Part shown: positions 25,727 through 33,578 of the stretch, piece by piece
Layout: each line of letters starts with the position of its first letter
How positions within the stretch are numbered: position 1 is the first letter of the stretch
Assembly (NCBI RefSeq): GCF_008180445.1
Contig: NZ_VTER01000007.1
Location: forward strand, 124,001 to 188,000
Direction of reading: 5' to 3'
Origin: Bacillus_AB infantis_B
GTDB lineage: Bacteria; Bacillota; Bacilli; Bacillales; Cytobacillaceae
Length of the DNA: 64,000 nucleotides
The notes under the pieces: model-generated
Database searches by the model: none
The model's input: only the letters and a program-made list of their open reading frames with translations
Told to the model about the DNA's origin: nothing
Made by a program: the position numbers and the translations under genes

Positions 25727-26956
25727 TTATGAACCAAACTGACTTTTTGAGATTGCTTGAGTGAACATTGTAAGGATATTTTCTGCCATCTCATTATAGT
25801 CCCAATTATTCAATGCCCATCGGATGGACTGTTCACCGAACTCACGCCTTGTTTGCTCGTCATCCAGGAGAAAATGAAGCTGCATTTTCAAAGCCTCAAT
25901 GTTATGAGCCCGAAAAATAAATCCGTTTATCTGATGCTGAACCATTTCGGGGAGACCAGTAGCATCACTTACGATAACTGGAAGCCCGGCTAACTGTGCT
26001 TCCATGACTGAATGAGGCTGGGTGTCCTGCAATCCTGGAAGGACAAAAATATCAGCACTTTTCAGGTAAGGAAAAACATTCTTGACGTTTCCAAAAAACT
26101 TTACTGAACTGGTAATCCCAAGGTTGCTGCACTGTTGTTCCAAATTAGTTTTTTCCTCGCCGTCCCCCAAAATCCAGCACTCCCAATCCTGCCTTTCCTT
26201 ATCCAGCAAGCCAAGAGCTGATATGAGGATGTTCACGCCTTTTAAGTATACAAGCCTGCCTGTGAATATAATGACTTTCTTTCCTCCAGTATCCAACTTC
26301 TCACTGGTTTCAAATGTTTCAAGAATGCTGCTTGTATCTACTCCGTAAGGGAATAAAACAACTTTTTCTTCCGGAACTTGTGAGCCGTTTACTATCAGCT
26401 CCCTCATCCATTGGGATTGGGAATGAATCATATCACAGTAATGATACCCCAGCTTTTCAAGAGATTGAAAAAAATTGTATACTTCAGTTTTTTGGAGAGT
26501 TTCATCTGAGGCATTTGGAAATTTACTCTTAAGATAAAATAAAATTTCACCTAGCAAATATCCATGTGCGCTCATTACCATGGGGACTTTAGAAGGTTTA
26601 ATTCTCCCGATTACTCCTGCTGACATGACATCTTGAGCATAAATGAGATCATAGTCTTCCAGACCGTAATATTTAGCAGCATTATAAAGAGAGTACCGAT
26701 ATACCTCTGTCTGGAATATAAAGCTATCCGGCTTGTAATCTGGATATGCTTTTAGGATTTCACTAGAAGAAAAGGCACTCTGTTCAGTAAGCTCTTCAAT
26801 CCTGTCATGAATTCTGTAATTATACGTTTGGATATTCATGCTAAGGATAGACACCTCATGATTAAGTGAGCGTAATCGATTAACCAGCTTGGACACGTAC
26901 GTCCAAATGCCTCCTACTGAGGGTTGCGGATAATAGGATACAATCAATATTTTCAT
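25727..26956 (-). CDS. Family 4 glycosyltransferase
   Basis: 409 residues. The N-terminus MKILIVSYYPQPSVGGIWTY is the GT4/GT-B donor-acceptor fold start; FPYGVDTSSI, KVIIFTGRLVYLKGVNILI and SVMEAQLAGLPVIVSDATGLPEMV contain the nucleotide-sugar binding elements including the conserved Glu in the EX7E-like segment. It transfers a sugar from a nucleotide donor; acceptor unknown. It is monocistronic and not in a capsule cluster, so spore surface or glycolipid glycosylation are both possible. Confidence 0.85.
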   Translation of the reverse strand: MKILIVSYYPQPSVGGIWTYVSKLVNRLRSLNHEVSILSMNIQTYNYRIHDRIEELTEQSAFSSSEILKAYPDYKPDSFIFQTEVYRYSLYNAAKYYGLEDYDLIYAQDVMSAGVIGRIKPSKVPMVMSAHGYLLGEILFYLKSKFPNASDETLQKTEVYNFFQSLEKLGYHYCDMIHSQSQWMRELIVNGSQVPEEKVVLFPYGVDTSSILETFETSEKLDTGGKKVIIFTGRLVYLKGVNILISALGLLDKERQDWECWILGDGEEKTNLEQQCSNLGITSSVKFFGNVKNVFPYLKSADIFVLPGLQDTQPHSVMEAQLAGLPVIVSDATGLPEMVQHQINGFIFRAHNIEALKMQLHFLLDDEQTRREFGEQSIRWALNNWDYNEMAENILTMFTQAISKSQFGS

Positions 26957-27258
26957 AATTGATCACTGTTTATGTTTTTATAATCCTTCATATTATTTAT
27001 CTCCCTTTTAACTTAGCTAAGAGTTAATAGTAATTTGGCAGAAAAAAATTGGATTACATTACCTTATTTTAGAGTATGTACTTAATCTTTTTAGGTGCTG
27101 GGTATCAGCCGAATCCCTAAAGATCATTGTGAATAGGTGTTTAAATCGAATGCTGTGATTCAAAAAAATACTTAAAAATAGGTTTTTGTTTTATAGTCTT
27201 AACCCAATCCGCCTTATTGGGACTTGCATAGAATAAAATTAGAAAGGTGGTGAACAAT

Positions 27259-27696
27259 ATGGGGATTTTTTTAGACGGTCGCACTAGTCAAAATGCTAGT
27301 CTTGCCAATTCATCAGCAGTTCCTATCCTTGTAGGAACTGAATCATTGTTTGGAGGCGTGGGTCTTCAAGTTGGACAACAACCTCCTGGGATTATCAGGG
27401 TTAACTTCAACGGTACTATAGCCGTTCAGTTACCACTGCTCCCTGTTTTAACATCAGTTACAATTGAAGTTGTAAGGGGTACTGAAGAAACTGGTCTAAC
27501 AACTGTTTATAGTGCTGAACAGCAGTTGAGTTTAGAAATTTTAGGCCCTCAAGTCATTAGCTTCAATGGAGCAGATTTTAATCCGCCTAAGCCAGCAAAT
27601 GGACAACTAGTCTATCGAGCCTACATTACTGCATCGGCAGTCGGAACAGTAAGAGTCGGTCCTGAAAGCTTCAGTGCTTATGCAACGGCTGGATAA
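27259..27696 (+). CDS. Uncharacterised beta-rich protein
   Basis: 145 residues from ATG 27259 (AAAGGTGGTGA just upstream; GTG 27247 is an alternative). I do not recognise the family. The composition is low in Lys, Cys and Trp and rich in Gly, Val, Ser and Thr with alternating hydrophobic stretches (TIAVQLPLLPVLTSVTIEV, LVYRAYITASAVGTVRVG), suggesting a beta-sandwich. A CATAGAATA sequence at 27227, like a sigma-K -10, lies just upstream but lacks a matching -35. A surface or spore-layer protein is a guess only. Confidence 0.55.
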   Translation: MGIFLDGRTSQNASLANSSAVPILVGTESLFGGVGLQVGQQPPGIIRVNFNGTIAVQLPLLPVLTSVTIEVVRGTEETGLTTVYSAEQQLSLEILGPQVISFNGADFNPPKPANGQLVYRAYITASAVGTVRVGPESFSAYATAG

Positions 27697-27770
27697 ATAA
27701 TCTAACTAAGCCTTTTTTAACACTTGGAACGATTTACTACTCTAAATCGTTGACTTTTCACTTTATATAG

Positions 27771-27807
27771 AAAAAAGAGGACAGATTCAAATCTTGTCCT
27801 CTTTTTT
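27771..27807. terminator. Bidirectional-looking terminator
   Basis: AAAAAAGAGGACA and TGTCCTCTTTTTT form a perfect 13-bp stem around an internal ATTTGAATCT-like loop. It ends the 27259 gene. Confidence 0.88.
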
Positions 27808-28048
27808 CATTCTTTATCAGAAATAAATCAAATTATAGTCGAGGGAGGCTTGCCGCACACCTGCTGTTTAGGATAATGAATATGTCATTTCATTGACTGT
27901 TAGAAGCATAAACTTTTTGCACTGCGATAAGACATTTAATATTTTCATTGTGATGTTTATATTCCTTCGGATTGTCACTTTCAATCGGCACAATCTTTTT
28001 TATTTTAATGAAAAAACCTTCGTATCCGAAAGAGCTTTTTTTATTCAC
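27808..28048. other. Intergenic stretch without a supported gene
   Basis: About 240 bases between two terminators. Short open frames have no ribosome binding site or codon pattern. No promoter or repeat is evident. Confidence 0.6.
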
Positions 28049-28077
28049 AAAAAGAGCCCTTTTAAGATTAAAGGGCC
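28049..28077 (-). terminator. Terminator of the lipoprotein gene (minus strand)
   Basis: GCCCTTT and AAAGGGC around TAAGATT; on the minus strand the stem is followed by CTCTTTTTG. Confidence 0.75.
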
Positions 28078-28087
28078 GGATCGATCC

Positions 28088-28609
28088 TTACTTCGGCTGT
28101 GCCTCGGTGACCGTAGTTCCGAGTAATGAGTTGTCCACATACGCGTTTATTTTCCAGCGTCCTTCCCTGACTGGAGTAATATTTGCTATAAATTTTAGTG
28201 CATTTTCCGAATAGGGCATTTTTTGTTTTTCAGCGCTGGACAAATCAACCACCTTGGTGTCTGCAAGGTATATTTCCTCGTTTTTATCTTTCTCGCTAAT
28301 CCCCTTAATTGTAACTTTCTTATGCAGCATTTCCTTTTTTTCTTCTGGTGTCACCCACAAATACCAAGTGTGCAATCCTTCGGTATCTACTCTGAATATA
28401 TCCGGAGAAAGGGCATACTTTCCTAATTCTCCATATAAATTTAAAGACTTCCCATCCAGTTCTATAGCTGTGTGAGATGTAGGCGACCAGGTTTTCAGTT
28501 CTTCTGTAGAATTGTGGCTTACAGCAGGAAGGTCTTCTTTATTATTTTCATTAGAACATCCTGAACTTAAAAATAGCATTACTAGTAGAATAGTTAAAAA
28601 TTTCTTCAA
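28088..28609 (-). CDS. Putative lipoprotein
   Basis: 173 residues. A type II signal peptide is clear: MKKFLTILLVMLFLSSGC with lipobox SSGC and the lipidated Cys at residue 18. The mature part is hydrophilic; WYLWVTPEEKKEML and WKINAYVDNSLLG recall small sensor or immunity lipoproteins of Bacillus, but I do not recognise a defined family. Monocistronic with its own terminator. Confidence 0.75.
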   Translation of the reverse strand: MKKFLTILLVMLFLSSGCSNENNKEDLPAVSHNSTEELKTWSPTSHTAIELDGKSLNLYGELGKYALSPDIFRVDTEGLHTWYLWVTPEEKKEMLHKKVTIKGISEKDKNEEIYLADTKVVDLSSAEKQKMPYSENALKFIANITPVREGRWKINAYVDNSLLGTTVTEAQPK

Positions 28610-28801
28610 TTACTTCTCTCCCAACTGTATAATTTATACAATTATAACCTGATATTTAAATAACAGGAATATCAAGAGGGTTGGGAAATTTTTATAGCCT
28701 TTGCTCTATATAGTGGCATTCCTTTCTCAAGAGGGGATGGACACCGTTTCTAAAAGGATTGAAGACAGACAAACCTAAAATTCTATAGGGAGGTTATGTG
28801 C

Positions 28802-29242
28802 ATGCACTTTGGCAGGATACTGAATTTAACTGAACTGGAAGCTTGGGATATTTTTTTAGATAATAGAACTTATCGGATGATTATCATTGATGAAAAAAGG
28901 GCCAGCACTCCTGCTGATTTTTCTCAGGAAGATCATGTACTATCTGACGAGATGAAATCAAACATCATCAAAGCAGAAGTTTACTCAGAGGAAAAGGTAC
29001 TCGATGATCATATCTATCACCTGGATCAGCTGGCAAAAAGCTTTACTGATCATCTTGCACATGCACATTGCCATGTTAGAATGAATTTTTCTGTGGGAGA
29101 TATAGAATGTGCGCTGAATGACCATATCAAAAGGAAAATTGGCTGCAGTTGCGAAGAGATTCCTATGGAAAGATTTTTTTATCTCAATCAAGATTTGGAT
29201 TCCAATGAAAGGTCGGCAGATTGCAGCAAAAATTTTTATTAA
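28802..29242 (+). CDS. Uncharacterised soluble protein
   Basis: 146 residues from ATG 28802, eight bases after TAGGGAGG; the ATG at 28796 would be too close to that site. No family recognised. It has a His-rich segment (HLAHAHCHVRM) and a Cys pair near the end (GCSCEE), so metal binding is conceivable. It sits 75 bp upstream of HTH-PAS copy 2, separated by a hairpin; a functional link is only inferred from position. Confidence 0.5.
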   Translation: MHFGRILNLTELEAWDIFLDNRTYRMIIIDEKRASTPADFSQEDHVLSDEMKSNIIKAEVYSEEKVLDDHIYHLDQLAKSFTDHLAHAHCHVRMNFSVGDIECALNDHIKRKIGCSCEEIPMERFFYLNQDLDSNERSADCSKNFY

Positions 29243-29264
29243 AATAGCACATTCAACCATGACC

Positions 29265-29296
29265 AGCCCTTCTCATTTCTTCAGAAGGGCTTTATT
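29265..29296 (+). terminator. Hairpin directly ahead of HTH-PAS copy 2
   Basis: AGCCCTTCT and AGAAGGGCT form a 9-bp stem followed by TTTATTAT. It uses the same stem core as the hairpins around HTH-PAS copy 1. Confidence 0.6.
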
Positions 29297-29317
29297 ATGG
29301 GAAAGAGGAGGAATGAG

Positions 29318-29851
29318 ATGAAGCGCGACTGGCTGATCACACTTAGGAAAAGCAAGAACATGACTCAAGCGGACGTGGCAGACTCGATTTTTATCGACCG
29401 GGCCTATTATTCGCAGATCGAATCTGGTACAAGAAATCCCAGTGTAGATATAAGCAGGAACCTTGCTAAGGTTTTAGATATAAACCCTTCGCTTTTATTG
29501 TCTGATTTAGCCGCCTTTCAAGAGGTGTTTACGCAAACGAAATGCATGCTTGCACACAGTGACCTTGAGCTGAGATATACATGGATTTTTGATTCGGCCA
29601 ATCAGAAGGAAGTTAATCAGTTTATCGGTGCCAGGGATGATGAATTAAGTTTTTGCATTGATTCCCAAAAATTGATATCTCTCAAACAAAGAGTACTGGA
29701 TACAAAAGAAACATCAGGAACATTTGCAGAATATGAATATAACAATGAAGTACACACGCATTACATAGTAGGATATCCCCTGCTGGGGGAAGAAGGCGAA
29801 TTAATTGGCATTGGCACATTCGGGATCAAAATAAATGCGTTAGGTTTATGA
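29318..29851 (+). CDS. XRE-type HTH regulator with PAS-like C-terminal domain (copy 2)
   Basis: 177 residues, collinear with the 11931 gene. HTH: MTQADVADSIFIDRAYYSQI and SGTRNPSVDISRNLAKVL. The sensor half repeats LRYTWIFD, FIGARDDELSF, LKQRVLDTKET and VGYPLLGEEGELIGIGT. ATG 29318 is preceded by AGAGGAGGA; ATG 29297 is too early. Both copies probably control genes in response to a shared class of signal; targets unknown. Confidence 0.75.
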   Translation: MKRDWLITLRKSKNMTQADVADSIFIDRAYYSQIESGTRNPSVDISRNLAKVLDINPSLLLSDLAAFQEVFTQTKCMLAHSDLELRYTWIFDSANQKEVNQFIGARDDELSFCIDSQKLISLKQRVLDTKETSGTFAEYEYNNEVHTHYIVGYPLLGEEGELIGIGTFGIKINALGL

Positions 29852-29913
29852 TTCCTGGTTTAATGTGGGCTGCAGATATTCCAAGTGGTCATAAACAAAC
29901 AGCGCTGCCAGGA

Positions 29914-29958
29914 AAAAAGGGAAATGCCTTGAACAAAAGTCCAAGGCATTTCCCTTTT
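29914..29958. terminator. Terminator between HTH-PAS copy 2 and the IseA-like gene
   Basis: AAAAGGGAAATGCCTTG and CAAGGCATTTCCCTTTT form a 17-bp stem usable from either side. Confidence 0.9.
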
Positions 29959-29968
29959 CTTTCTTAAA

Positions 29969-30511
29969 CTATCTCACCGCATCAAAAGCATTGATCTGCC
30001 ACTTCCCGCGTACCTTTACAAACGTAACCTTTTTCTTTTCATGCTGCTTTTCGCCGTAAGGCACCGTGAATTCAAACTGGCGGATATCTTTCCTGGAATA
30101 GATCAGCTTAGCCTTAGCTTTATTCCATTCCAGCAGGCTGCCGCCATCGGCATTCGGCTGTGCCATTTTTCCCTTATACTCAATGAATCTGTATTTCTTG
30201 TAGCCTTTATCAATCGCGTTCAAGGTGAAAGATTCATTAAGGTACTTGGTCAGCTTTGCTTTCGTATTGATTTCACTGCAGAGATAGCGATATTCTGTCC
30301 CTTTGTACTGAAAAGTTCTGATGGGGCAGGCTGTATTCTTCTTAGATGGGATATGTCCATTCATAGCATTCCAGTGGTGTACACGTGCGCTCTGTGCCAG
30401 TTCGGCTGCTTTCTTGCTGCTTAAATCTCCGCTCGCGGATTTGGCGGAGGCGCCAAGACTGAATGTAAACAGGGCGGCAGCAGCCAGCAGGATGGATAAT
30501 AACTTTTTCAT
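29969..30511 (-). CDS. IseA-like secreted inhibitor of DL-endopeptidases
   Basis: 180 residues with a Sec signal peptide (MKKLLSILLAAAALFTFSLG, cleavage near ASA-KSA). The core YKGTEYRYLCSEINTKAKL, YKGKMAQPNADGGS and the closing GKWQINAF fit the IseA (YoeB) family, whose B. subtilis member binds and inhibits autolysins LytE, LytF and CwlO at the cell surface. A Cys pair (TACPIRTF, YLCSEI) may form a disulfide. A candidate WalR site lies upstream, matching known control of iseA. Confidence 0.72.
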   Translation of the reverse strand: MKKLLSILLAAAALFTFSLGASAKSASGDLSSKKAAELAQSARVHHWNAMNGHIPSKKNTACPIRTFQYKGTEYRYLCSEINTKAKLTKYLNESFTLNAIDKGYKKYRFIEYKGKMAQPNADGGSLLEWNKAKAKLIYSRKDIRQFEFTVPYGEKQHEKKKVTFVKVRGKWQINAFDAVR

Positions 30512-30577
30512 TTTAAAGCCTCCAATAAGTTGTAGTCACTTGCTATCCTTATATTACCTTCACTTCTCCTCAAAAGA

Positions 30578-30594
30578 ATTACAGAAAGGTTACT
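30578..30594 (-). promoter_or_regulatory. Candidate WalR binding site upstream of the IseA-like gene
   Basis: On the minus strand AGTAAC-N5-TGTAAT matches the WalR direct repeat TGTWAH-N5-TGTWAH with one mismatch, about 70-80 bp upstream of the start codon. Confidence 0.5.
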
Positions 30595-30626
30595 AAAATG
30601 CAGAGGATTGTTTACAGTTTCAGACA

Positions 30627-30665
30627 TAAAAAAAGCCTCTGCCCAATTTCCAGGGAGAGGCTTCT
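30627..30665 (-). terminator. Terminator of the 30717 gene (minus strand)
   Basis: AGCCTCT and AGAGGCT with a roughly ten-base interior and an A7 run that becomes T7 on the minus strand. Confidence 0.8.
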
Positions 30666-30716
30666 TACGTCTTTACTTTTGCTGTTTTAAGCATAGCTTC
30701 TGCATTTCCTCCTGTT

Positions 30717-31007
30717 TCATTTCTTTTCGGCCCTGATGAGGTCAAGGCTGCGGATCAGAGCTTCACCGCCAAGTCCTGCCAGCATGGACAGGAATGCTAC
30801 CTTCAAGAGGGAGCTTGCATCTGATGAAAGTACAAGCAGCGCGGAGGCGAGTGATCCTAATACCATTTCCTCCAAAAAGCCGAGATAGATGAATTGCTTT
30901 GTTCTTTTCGGCATGATCAGCTTCCCGTGTTTCTTAAGATGCCCAACCGCGCCGACAAGGCCACCAATGAATATTGCGAAGACGACATGCTGCCACATTT
31001 GCCTCAC
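30717..31007 (-). CDS. Small membrane protein, DUF4257-like
   Basis: 96 residues with three hydrophobic segments (VVFAIFIGGLVGAVG, FLEEMVLGSLASALLVL, VAFLSMLAGLGGEALI). The size, the RTKQFIYLGFLEEM segment and GGEALIRSLD agree with the small Bacillus DUF4257 membrane family as I remember it. No function known. Confidence 0.5.
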   Translation of the reverse strand: MRQMWQHVVFAIFIGGLVGAVGHLKKHGKLIMPKRTKQFIYLGFLEEMVLGSLASALLVLSSDASSLLKVAFLSMLAGLGGEALIRSLDLIRAEKK

Positions 31008-31251
31008 ACTCCTAAAGCCGGAATTTTTGGAGCGACCTTAGGTCAATCATGGTGCTGTCTCTATTATATAACAGACCGGGAGGGGAAAGATATGCATAAA
31101 TCGACTGAATTTTCAGTCTATAAAGAATGGTACATATGTACTCTTCAGGAAAAAATAAGCAGTATATATGCGACTATTCTAGTGCCTGCAGGGCTTTTCG
31201 GGCAGAAAACAGCCCAGGCGGCAAAGGGCCCGGGCTGAGAGAATCATATAA

Positions 31252-31875
31252 TCAGTGGATATGGCGGTATACGCCAATGACCTTGCCAAGAATGGAAACA
31301 TTCCTGAGAATGATAGGCTCCATTGTAGAGTTTTCAGGCTGAAGCCTGATATAATCCCTTTCCTTGAAGAAACGCTTGACAGTTGCTTCATCCTCATCTG
31401 TCATTGCAACGACGATATCGCCATTGTTGGCTGACTGCTGCTGGCGGACGATGACATAGTCTCCGTCAAGGATGCCGGCTTCAATCATACTTTCACCCAT
31501 GATTTCAAGCATGAAGACCTGTTCTGCTGCCGGTGCCATGCTTTCAGGAAGCGGGAAGAACTCTTCCACATTTTCAATCGCAGTGATCGGCTGTCCTGCT
31601 GTAACCTTCCCGAGAATAGGAACGTTGACGACATTATTCCTAGGGATGTGAGATGTTTCATCAAGCTCCAGGATTTCAATTGCGCGCGGCTTTGTCGGAT
31701 CCCTTCTGATCATCCCTTTGCTTTCGAGGCGGGCAAGATGCCCATGCACAGTCGAGCTGGAGGCCAGGCCGACTGCTTCCCCGATTTCCCTGACTGAAGG
31801 GGGATAGCCCTTCGCTTTCACTTCTTCCTTGATAAATTCAAGTATATCCTGCTGCCTTTTTGATATTTTAGCCAT
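31252..31875 (-). CDS. lexA: SOS repressor LexA
   Basis: 207 residues from ATG 31875 (longer frames extend into the promoter). The winged HTH has YPPSVREIGEAVGLASSSTVHGH in parts YPPSVREIGEAVGL and SSSTVHGHL; the cleavage site is the Ala-Gly in GKVTAGQPI; the Ser of EIMGESMIEAG and the Lys in EATVKRFF form the self-cleavage dyad. It represses the divergent yneA operon and itself. Confidence 0.97.
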   Translation of the reverse strand: MAKISKRQQDILEFIKEEVKAKGYPPSVREIGEAVGLASSSTVHGHLARLESKGMIRRDPTKPRAIEILELDETSHIPRNNVVNVPILGKVTAGQPITAIENVEEFFPLPESMAPAAEQVFMLEIMGESMIEAGILDGDYVIVRQQQSANNGDIVVAMTDEDEATVKRFFKERDYIRLQPENSTMEPIILRNVSILGKVIGVYRHIH

Positions 31876-31934
31876 GTATTCGCACCCCGTATGGTTATTA
31901 TTGATTAAATTATAGCATGTACCCGGAACAGATA

Positions 31935-32015
31935 CAAACATAAGTTCGAATTTTTGTTGACGGAAAACGCATGTTCGGTTTATAATGAATTTAACGAAAT
32001 GCGAACATATATTCT
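31935..32015. promoter_or_regulatory. SOS control region: three LexA boxes and the yneA promoter
   Basis: Box 1, read on the minus strand, CGAACTTATGTTTG (31935-31948), fits CGAAC-N4-GTTYG. Box 2, minus strand, CGAACATGCGTTTT (31964-31977), has one end mismatch and lies inside the spacer of the promoter TTGACG-18-TATAAT (31957-31986). Box 3, plus strand, CGAACATATATTCT (32002-32015), is partial. LexA bound here would block both lexA and yneA. Confidence 0.82.
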
Positions 32016-32033
32016 TACGGCGGGGTGTCTTGT

Positions 32034-32366
32034 ATGAAAAAATTGTGGAATCAATACTCATATGCTATTATACTTATCGTTTTAAGCTTTGGGGCGGCTT
32101 TGCTGCTTGCCGGATACGATAAAATTTTCGGTGAAGAAGACTACATAAAGGTGACGGTAGACGAAGGAGATACATTATGGGGGCTGTCTCAGCAATTTTC
32201 GGACAAGCATAAGCTGTCTGCAGAAGACTTTGTGATGTGGGTGGAAGAGGAGAATGGAATCGCCGGCAGTGCAATCCAAGCGGGGGAGCAGATTATGATC
32301 CCGGTTAAAGCAGACAGACATACAAGGCAGCTGCAGGATGATCTGCAGAACTTTGCAGGTGAATGA
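32034..32366 (+). CDS. yneA: SOS cell-division suppressor YneA
   Basis: 110 residues: one N-terminal membrane anchor (YAIILIVLSFGAALLLAG) and an extracytoplasmic LysM domain (VTVDEGDTLWGLSQQF to AGEQIMIPV). YneA delays septum formation during DNA damage. It is the first gene of the LexA-controlled yneA-yneB-ynzC operon, with 15 bp to yneB. Confidence 0.93.
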   Translation: MKKLWNQYSYAIILIVLSFGAALLLAGYDKIFGEEDYIKVTVDEGDTLWGLSQQFSDKHKLSAEDFVMWVEEENGIAGSAIQAGEQIMIPVKADRHTRQLQDDLQNFAGE

Positions 32367-32381
32367 CATAAAGGAGCATAT

Positions 32382-33029
32382 ATGAAAGCAGTAATCTATT
32401 GCAGGGTATCGACAACAAAAGAAACGCAGGAAACATCCCTGGAAAGGCAGGAGGAGGAACTGACTGCGCTTGCCGGGGAAAAAGGCTTTGAAGTAGCCGC
32501 AATCATCAGGGAACAGGCCAGCGGGTACGACCTGGAGAGGGACGGTGTGCTCGAGCTTCTTGATCTTATAAAGGATGAAGGCATCAAAGCGGTCCTTATC
32601 CAGGATGAAACGAGGCTCGGAAGGGGCAATGCCAAAATCGCCCTGCTTCACTTCATATATAAAGAGGGCGCTGTGCTCTACAGCATTTCCCACAATGGTG
32701 AGCTGCAGCTTTCCGAATCAGATTCCATGGTTCTTAATATCGTCTCGATGGTGGAAGAATATCAGCGCAAGCTGCATAATATCAAGATCAAAAGAGGCAT
32801 GAAAAGGGCAGTGGACAAAGGGTTCAGGCCAGAGAAGAACCTGAAGAATCTGGGGGAGCACTCTGGAAGGGAGCGGATCGAAGTTCCAATAGAAGAAATT
32901 GTCCGCCTGAGAGCCAGCAGGCTGACATTTTCAGAGATCGCGGCTACTCTGAGGGGCTTCGGCTATCCCATTTCCAAGGCGACGGTGCACAGGCGCTATC
33001 AGGAATACATAGATGCACAGGAAGAGTAA
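32382..33029 (+). CDS. yneB: YneB, resolvase-type serine recombinase
   Basis: 215 residues. The resolvase N-domain begins AVIYCRVSTTKETQE with the catalytic Ser in RVST and later LIQDETRLGRG; a C-terminal HTH (LTFSEIAATLRGFGYPISKATVHRRY) is present. Its role in the SOS operon is unknown. AAGGAG precedes the ATG. Confidence 0.92.
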   Translation: MKAVIYCRVSTTKETQETSLERQEEELTALAGEKGFEVAAIIREQASGYDLERDGVLELLDLIKDEGIKAVLIQDETRLGRGNAKIALLHFIYKEGAVLYSISHNGELQLSESDSMVLNIVSMVEEYQRKLHNIKIKRGMKRAVDKGFRPEKNLKNLGEHSGRERIEVPIEEIVRLRASRLTFSEIAATLRGFGYPISKATVHRRYQEYIDAQEE

Positions 33030-33031
33030 GA

Positions 33032-33059
33032 GTGTTTGCCTTGGCAAACGCTTTTTTTT
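33032..33059 (+). terminator. Terminator after yneB
   Basis: GTGTTTGCC TT GGCAAACGC followed by eight T. It sits between yneB and ynzC, so ynzC may be partly independent. Confidence 0.88.
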
Positions 33060-33159
33060 ATAGTAACATTTGATATATTCTCCGGCCGTTTAGACCAGGG
33101 TCCAAAGGGGAAGACGACTAGGGAAAGCCAAATGAAATGAATGAAAAAGGAGCGTTATT

Positions 33160-33399
33160 ATGCTGCCTAAAGATAAAATGGCCAGAATCAATGAGCTGGC
33201 AAACAAAGCTAAGACCGCAGGGCTGACGAATGAAGAGGCAAAGGAACAGACAAAGCTTCGCAGCGAATATCTGCAGACATTCCGTTCCAATATGCTCACA
33301 ACCTTAAAAGGTGTCACCATCATGGATCCAAAGGGGAATGATGTTACACCGAAAAAGATAAAAAAGCTGCGTGAGGACGAGAAGAAGCGCCTTCATTAA
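33160..33399 (+). CDS. ynzC: YnzC, DUF896 protein
   Basis: 79 residues, MLPKDKMARINELANKAK, LTNEEAKEQTKLRSEYLQ and PKGNDVTPKKIKKLR define the DUF896 family; a two-helix bundle precedes a disordered basic tail. Function unknown; part of the SOS region in Bacillus. AAAGGAG supports the start. Confidence 0.93.
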   Translation: MLPKDKMARINELANKAKTAGLTNEEAKEQTKLRSEYLQTFRSNMLTTLKGVTIMDPKGNDVTPKKIKKLREDEKKRLH

Positions 33400-33407
33400 T
33401 GCATCAG

Positions 33408-33443
33408 GCCAAAAAGGAATACAACAAACTGTGTTCCTTTTTG
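33408..33443 (+). terminator. Terminator after ynzC
   Basis: CCAAAAAGGAA and TTCCTTTTTGG form an 11-bp stem, followed by ATTTATTTTTT. Confidence 0.85.
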
Positions 33444-33578
33444 GATTTATTTTTTGGTTCTTTTTTACATACAGGTTTCCAAAATGCACAAGATATACAG
33501 AAGCTTCTCAGTTGTGTAAAATAAAGAGCCGCTATAAAATTAATTGAGCAGGATTTTTTTAAAGAGAGGATGTAGTAT

